From positions 384 to 9,188 of the forward strand of contig DCJC01000068.1 in the NCBI GenBank assembly GCA_002317355.1: a stretch of DNA of 8,805 nt, read 5' to 3'. Position numbers and translations under genes: made by a program. This stretch comes from Prevotellaceae bacterium UBA1710. GTDB lineage: Bacteria > Bacteroidota > Bacteroidia > Bacteroidales > Bacteroidaceae. Positions 7,389 through 8,805 of the stretch are shown in pieces (the stretch's first letter is position 1; each line of letters starts with the position of its first letter). The notes beneath the pieces are model-generated. The model had not been told where the DNA came from and ran no database searches. It saw only the letters and a list, made by a program, of their open reading frames with translations.

Positions 7389-7934
7389 TTAAGCCTCCTT
7401 CTCAACTTGCATAAAACCGAGCTCCAAAGGTGTTTTACGACCGAAGATCTTAACCATCACCTTCAGCTTACGCTTCTCTATATTCACCTCTTCGATGATA
7501 CCAGAGAAACCACTGAATGGACCATCAGTTACCTTCACAGTCTCGTCAACCATGTATGGGATATCAACTTCCTCTATGAGCACAGTCTCTTCGGCTGTAC
7601 CAAGCATCTTGTTGATGTCAGATTGACGAACAGGTGTAGGATCATCCAAACCACCAAGGAAACCGAGGCAATTAGGCATGAAGCGCAAAGTGTGAGCCAT
7701 ATCTCCAATGAGATTTGCCTCAACAAAAACGTATCCAGGAAGAGCTACTTTCTCTTTCACCACACGCTTACCATTACGCAAAGCAGCATGCTTCTCAACA
7801 GGAAGGAGTATCTGGCTTACATTAGCACGAAGGAAGTCATTGTGACTCATCTCCTTCTCGATGTATTCCTTAAGTTTTTGTTCCTTTCCGCTGACAGCAC
7901 GCATCACGTACCATTTCATTCCTTTTTCAGCCAT
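7389..7934 (-). CDS. nusG: Transcription elongation factor NusG
   Basis: NusG rides on RNA polymerase, affects pausing, and links transcription to Rho or to the leading ribosome through its C-terminal domain. It has 181 residues, the usual size. The NGN domain covers about 1-115, with MKWYVMRAVSGKEQK at 6-20 and LPGYVFVEANLIGDMAHTL in the middle. The KOW domain covers about 125-181, with DETVKVTDGPFSGFSGIIEEV. I chose the ATG at 7934 (MAEKGMKWYV) over an internal Met at residue 6 because it lies 16 bp after secE. The sequence AAGGA ends 5 nt before it, the only Shine-Dalgarno-like motif in the window, though it may be chance in this phylum. The secE-nusG pair is a conserved neighbourhood in bacteria. 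Confidence 0.98.
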   Translation of the reverse strand: MAEKGMKWYVMRAVSGKEQKLKEYIEKEMSHNDFLRANVSQILLPVEKHAALRNGKRVVKEKVALPGYVFVEANLIGDMAHTLRFMPNCLGFLGGLDDPTPVRQSDINKMLGTAEETVLIEEVDIPYMVDETVKVTDGPFSGFSGIIEEVNIEKRKLKVMVKIFGRKTPLELGFMQVEKEA

Positions 7935-7950
7935 GATTGTCCTTAAAAAG

Positions 7951-8139
7951 TTAGTTAGGATAAATTGTACTCATGACAAATCTGAAGACTGAGTCCATAC
8001 CGAACACAACAACTGCGATGAAAAGGGAAGCAGATAATACAACCATCGCAGAATGAGTCAATTCAGATCTTGTTGGCCAAGATGTTTTATGCGCAAGCTC
8101 ATCGTAACAAGCTTTGCAATAATTTACTATCTTATTCAT
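7951..8139 (-). CDS. secE: Preprotein translocase subunit SecE
   Basis: SecE is the small essential membrane subunit that clamps SecY in the SecYEG export channel. The protein has 62 residues with the single-span form typical of most bacteria (E. coli SecE is longer, with three spans). The N-terminal amphipathic part, about 1-28, carries the family hallmark KTSWPTRSEL (18-27). One hydrophobic segment follows at about 31-48 (AMVVLSASLFIAVVVFG), then a short end FRFVMSTIYPN. It starts 16 nt after the tRNA-Trp gene and ends 16 bp before nusG, so all three are likely in one transcript. The upstream AGAAAGA is only a weak ribosome-binding candidate. Confidence 0.96.
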   Translation of the reverse strand: MNKIVNYCKACYDELAHKTSWPTRSELTHSAMVVLSASLFIAVVVFGMDSVFRFVMSTIYPN

Positions 8140-8155
8140 ATTATCTTTCTATTAG

Positions 8156-8226
8156 CACGAGAGGCAGGAATCGAACCCACATTGACGGTTTTGGAGACCG
8201 CTCTCCTACCATTGGAGGACTCTCGT
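8156..8226 (-). tRNA. trnW: tRNA-Trp (CCA anticodon)
   Basis: The 71-nt cloverleaf folds cleanly on the minus strand. The acceptor stem is ACGAGAG / CTCTCGT, the D stem CTCC / GGAG around a 7-nt loop with GG, the anticodon stem GCGGT / ACCGT with loop CTCCAAA (anticodon CCA, read in the 34-36 position), the variable loop CAAT, and the T stem GTGGG / CCTGC (two wobble pairs) with loop TTCGATT. The discriminator base is G, as expected for tRNA-Trp. The 3' CCA is not encoded: the genomic sequence after the discriminator is CTA, so a CCA-adding enzyme is needed. It lies 72 bp after tuf and 16 bp before secE. Confidence 0.97.
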
Positions 8227-8230
8227 AGGT

Positions 8231-8256
8231 GATTCCCGACCCGAAGATCGGGAATC
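8231..8256 (-). other. 11-bp hairpin with cUUCGg tetraloop, 4 nt upstream of tRNA-Trp
   Basis: On the coding strand GATTCCCGATC, TTCG, GGTCGGGAATC form an 11-bp stem (one G-U pair) closed by the exceptionally stable C(UUCG)G tetraloop. The first mature tRNA base is 5 nt from its 3' edge. No U-run follows in the direction of tuf transcription, so it does not look like an intrinsic terminator. It may mark or protect the tuf mRNA 3' end after tRNA processing (inference). An upstream GAAGAT (plus strand ATCTTC, 8273-8278) could pair with the ATCTTC in the stem-loop, but that fold would be far weaker. Confidence 0.7.
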
Positions 8257-8298
8257 TATATCTGATTTTTAAATCTTCAGAATGATTAGGTCAAGGAA

Positions 8299-8805
8299 TT
8301 AATCCTCGAATACCTCAGTGATCTGGCCTGAACCTACTGTACGACCACCCTCACGGATAGCGAAGCGGAGACCTGCGTTGAGAGCAACAGCGTAGATAAG
8401 CTCTACATTGATCTCTACGTTATCACCAGGCATTACCATCTCAACACCTGCTGGGAGAGAGATCTCACCAGTACAGTCCATTGTGCGGAGATAGAACTGT
8501 GGACGATACTTGTTACCGAATGGAGTGTGACGACCACCCTCTTCCTTCTTAAGAACGTAGATAGAAGCCTTGAACTTCTTGAATGGCTTGATCTGTCCTG
8601 GGTGACAGAGAACCATACCACGCTTGATCTCAGCCTTATCGATACCACGGAGGAGAAGACCTACGTTATCACCAGCCTGACCCTCATCAAGGATCTTACG
8701 GAACATCTCAACACCTGTTACAACAGACTTCTTATCCTCACCGAGACCGAGAAGCTCAACCTCGTCACCTACGTGGATCTTACCAGTCTCGATACGACCA
8801 GTAGC
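8299..8805 (-). CDS. tuf: Elongation factor Tu, C-terminal part (5' end outside the window)
   Basis: EF-Tu is the GTPase that brings aminoacyl-tRNA to the ribosome. Only the last 168 codons are here; the frame is open to the window end, where it reads ATGRIETGKIHVGDEVELLG, so the GTP-binding domain I lies outside. What remains is most of domain II and all of domain III. Recognisable family segments are TGVEMFRK, the glycine-rich VGLLLRGIDKAEIKRGMVL, GGRHTPF followed by YRPQFYLRT, GVEMVMPGDNVE and the closing GLRFAIREGGRTVGSGQITEV. The Met at 8706 is internal, not the start. The stop codon is 72 bp upstream of tRNA-Trp. Whether tuf is co-transcribed with the tRNA and secE cannot be settled, but no terminator with a U-run separates them. 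Confidence 0.98.
   Translation of the reverse strand, partial: ATGRIETGKIHVGDEVELLGLGEDKKSVVTGVEMFRKILDEGQAGDNVGLLLRGIDKAEIKRGMVLCHPGQIKPFKKFKASIYVLKKEEGGRHTPFGNKYRPQFYLRTMDCTGEISLPAGVEMVMPGDNVEINVELIYAVALNAGLRFAIREGGRTVGSGQITEVFED

Noticed and set aside
7371..7946. Long plus-strand open frame (191 codons) antisense to nusG
   Set aside because: It mirrors a clear nusG reading frame, shows no family resemblance, and has no promoter or neighbours on that strand.
8299..8706. EF-Tu-like gene starting at the Met at 8706
   Set aside because: The frame continues upstream to the window end with clear EF-Tu sequence; this Met is internal (in GVEMFRK).

Overview
The window is almost certainly from a member of the Bacteroidota, most likely Prevotella or a close relative. 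It holds one contiguous block of transcription and translation genes, all on the minus strand. In transcription order (right to left) these are tuf (3' part), tRNA-Trp, secE, nusG, rplK, rplA, rplJ, rplL, rpoB and rpoC (5' part). The assignment rests on the protein sequences (a 1269-residue beta subunit with Bacteroidota-like spacing between conserved motifs), on A/T-rich spacers with mostly no Shine-Dalgarno sequence, and on tRNA-Trp lying between tuf and secE. The genus is an inference from remembered family sequences, not from a search.

Layout: 8299-8805 is the C-terminal 168 codons of EF-Tu. A 72-bp spacer follows, with a very stable cUUCGg hairpin that ends 4 nt before tRNA-Trp (8156-8226). 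Then come secE (7951-8139) and nusG (7389-7934), the stalk and L1 ribosomal proteins rplK (6865-7302), rplA (6114-6806), rplJ (5577-6095) and rplL (5096-5473), rpoB (1047-4856), and the first 326 codons of rpoC (1-979). Nothing protein-coding is credible on the plus strand, and no gap between genes exceeds 239 bp.

The genes serve linked steps of gene expression. EF-Tu and tRNA-Trp act in elongation. SecE is part of the SecYEG channel. NusG is the elongation factor that can link RNA polymerase to the ribosome. L11, L1, L10 and L7/L12 build the ribosomal stalk regions where elongation factors dock. RpoB and RpoC form the polymerase core. The genes look ordinary and intact.

The interest is in the spacers. 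Three contain short degenerate tandem arrays, each with a different unit: a 9-bp CCGG-centred array between rplJ and rplL, a 9-bp CTAG/CCAG-centred array between rplL and rpoB, and a 7-bp GTAAATW array between rpoB and rpoC. The rplL-rpoB spacer also has a terminator-like hairpin with a U-run, placed where an attenuator would lower polymerase output relative to ribosomal proteins. I found no new multi-gene system. The spacer arrays are the best candidate for something not well described.
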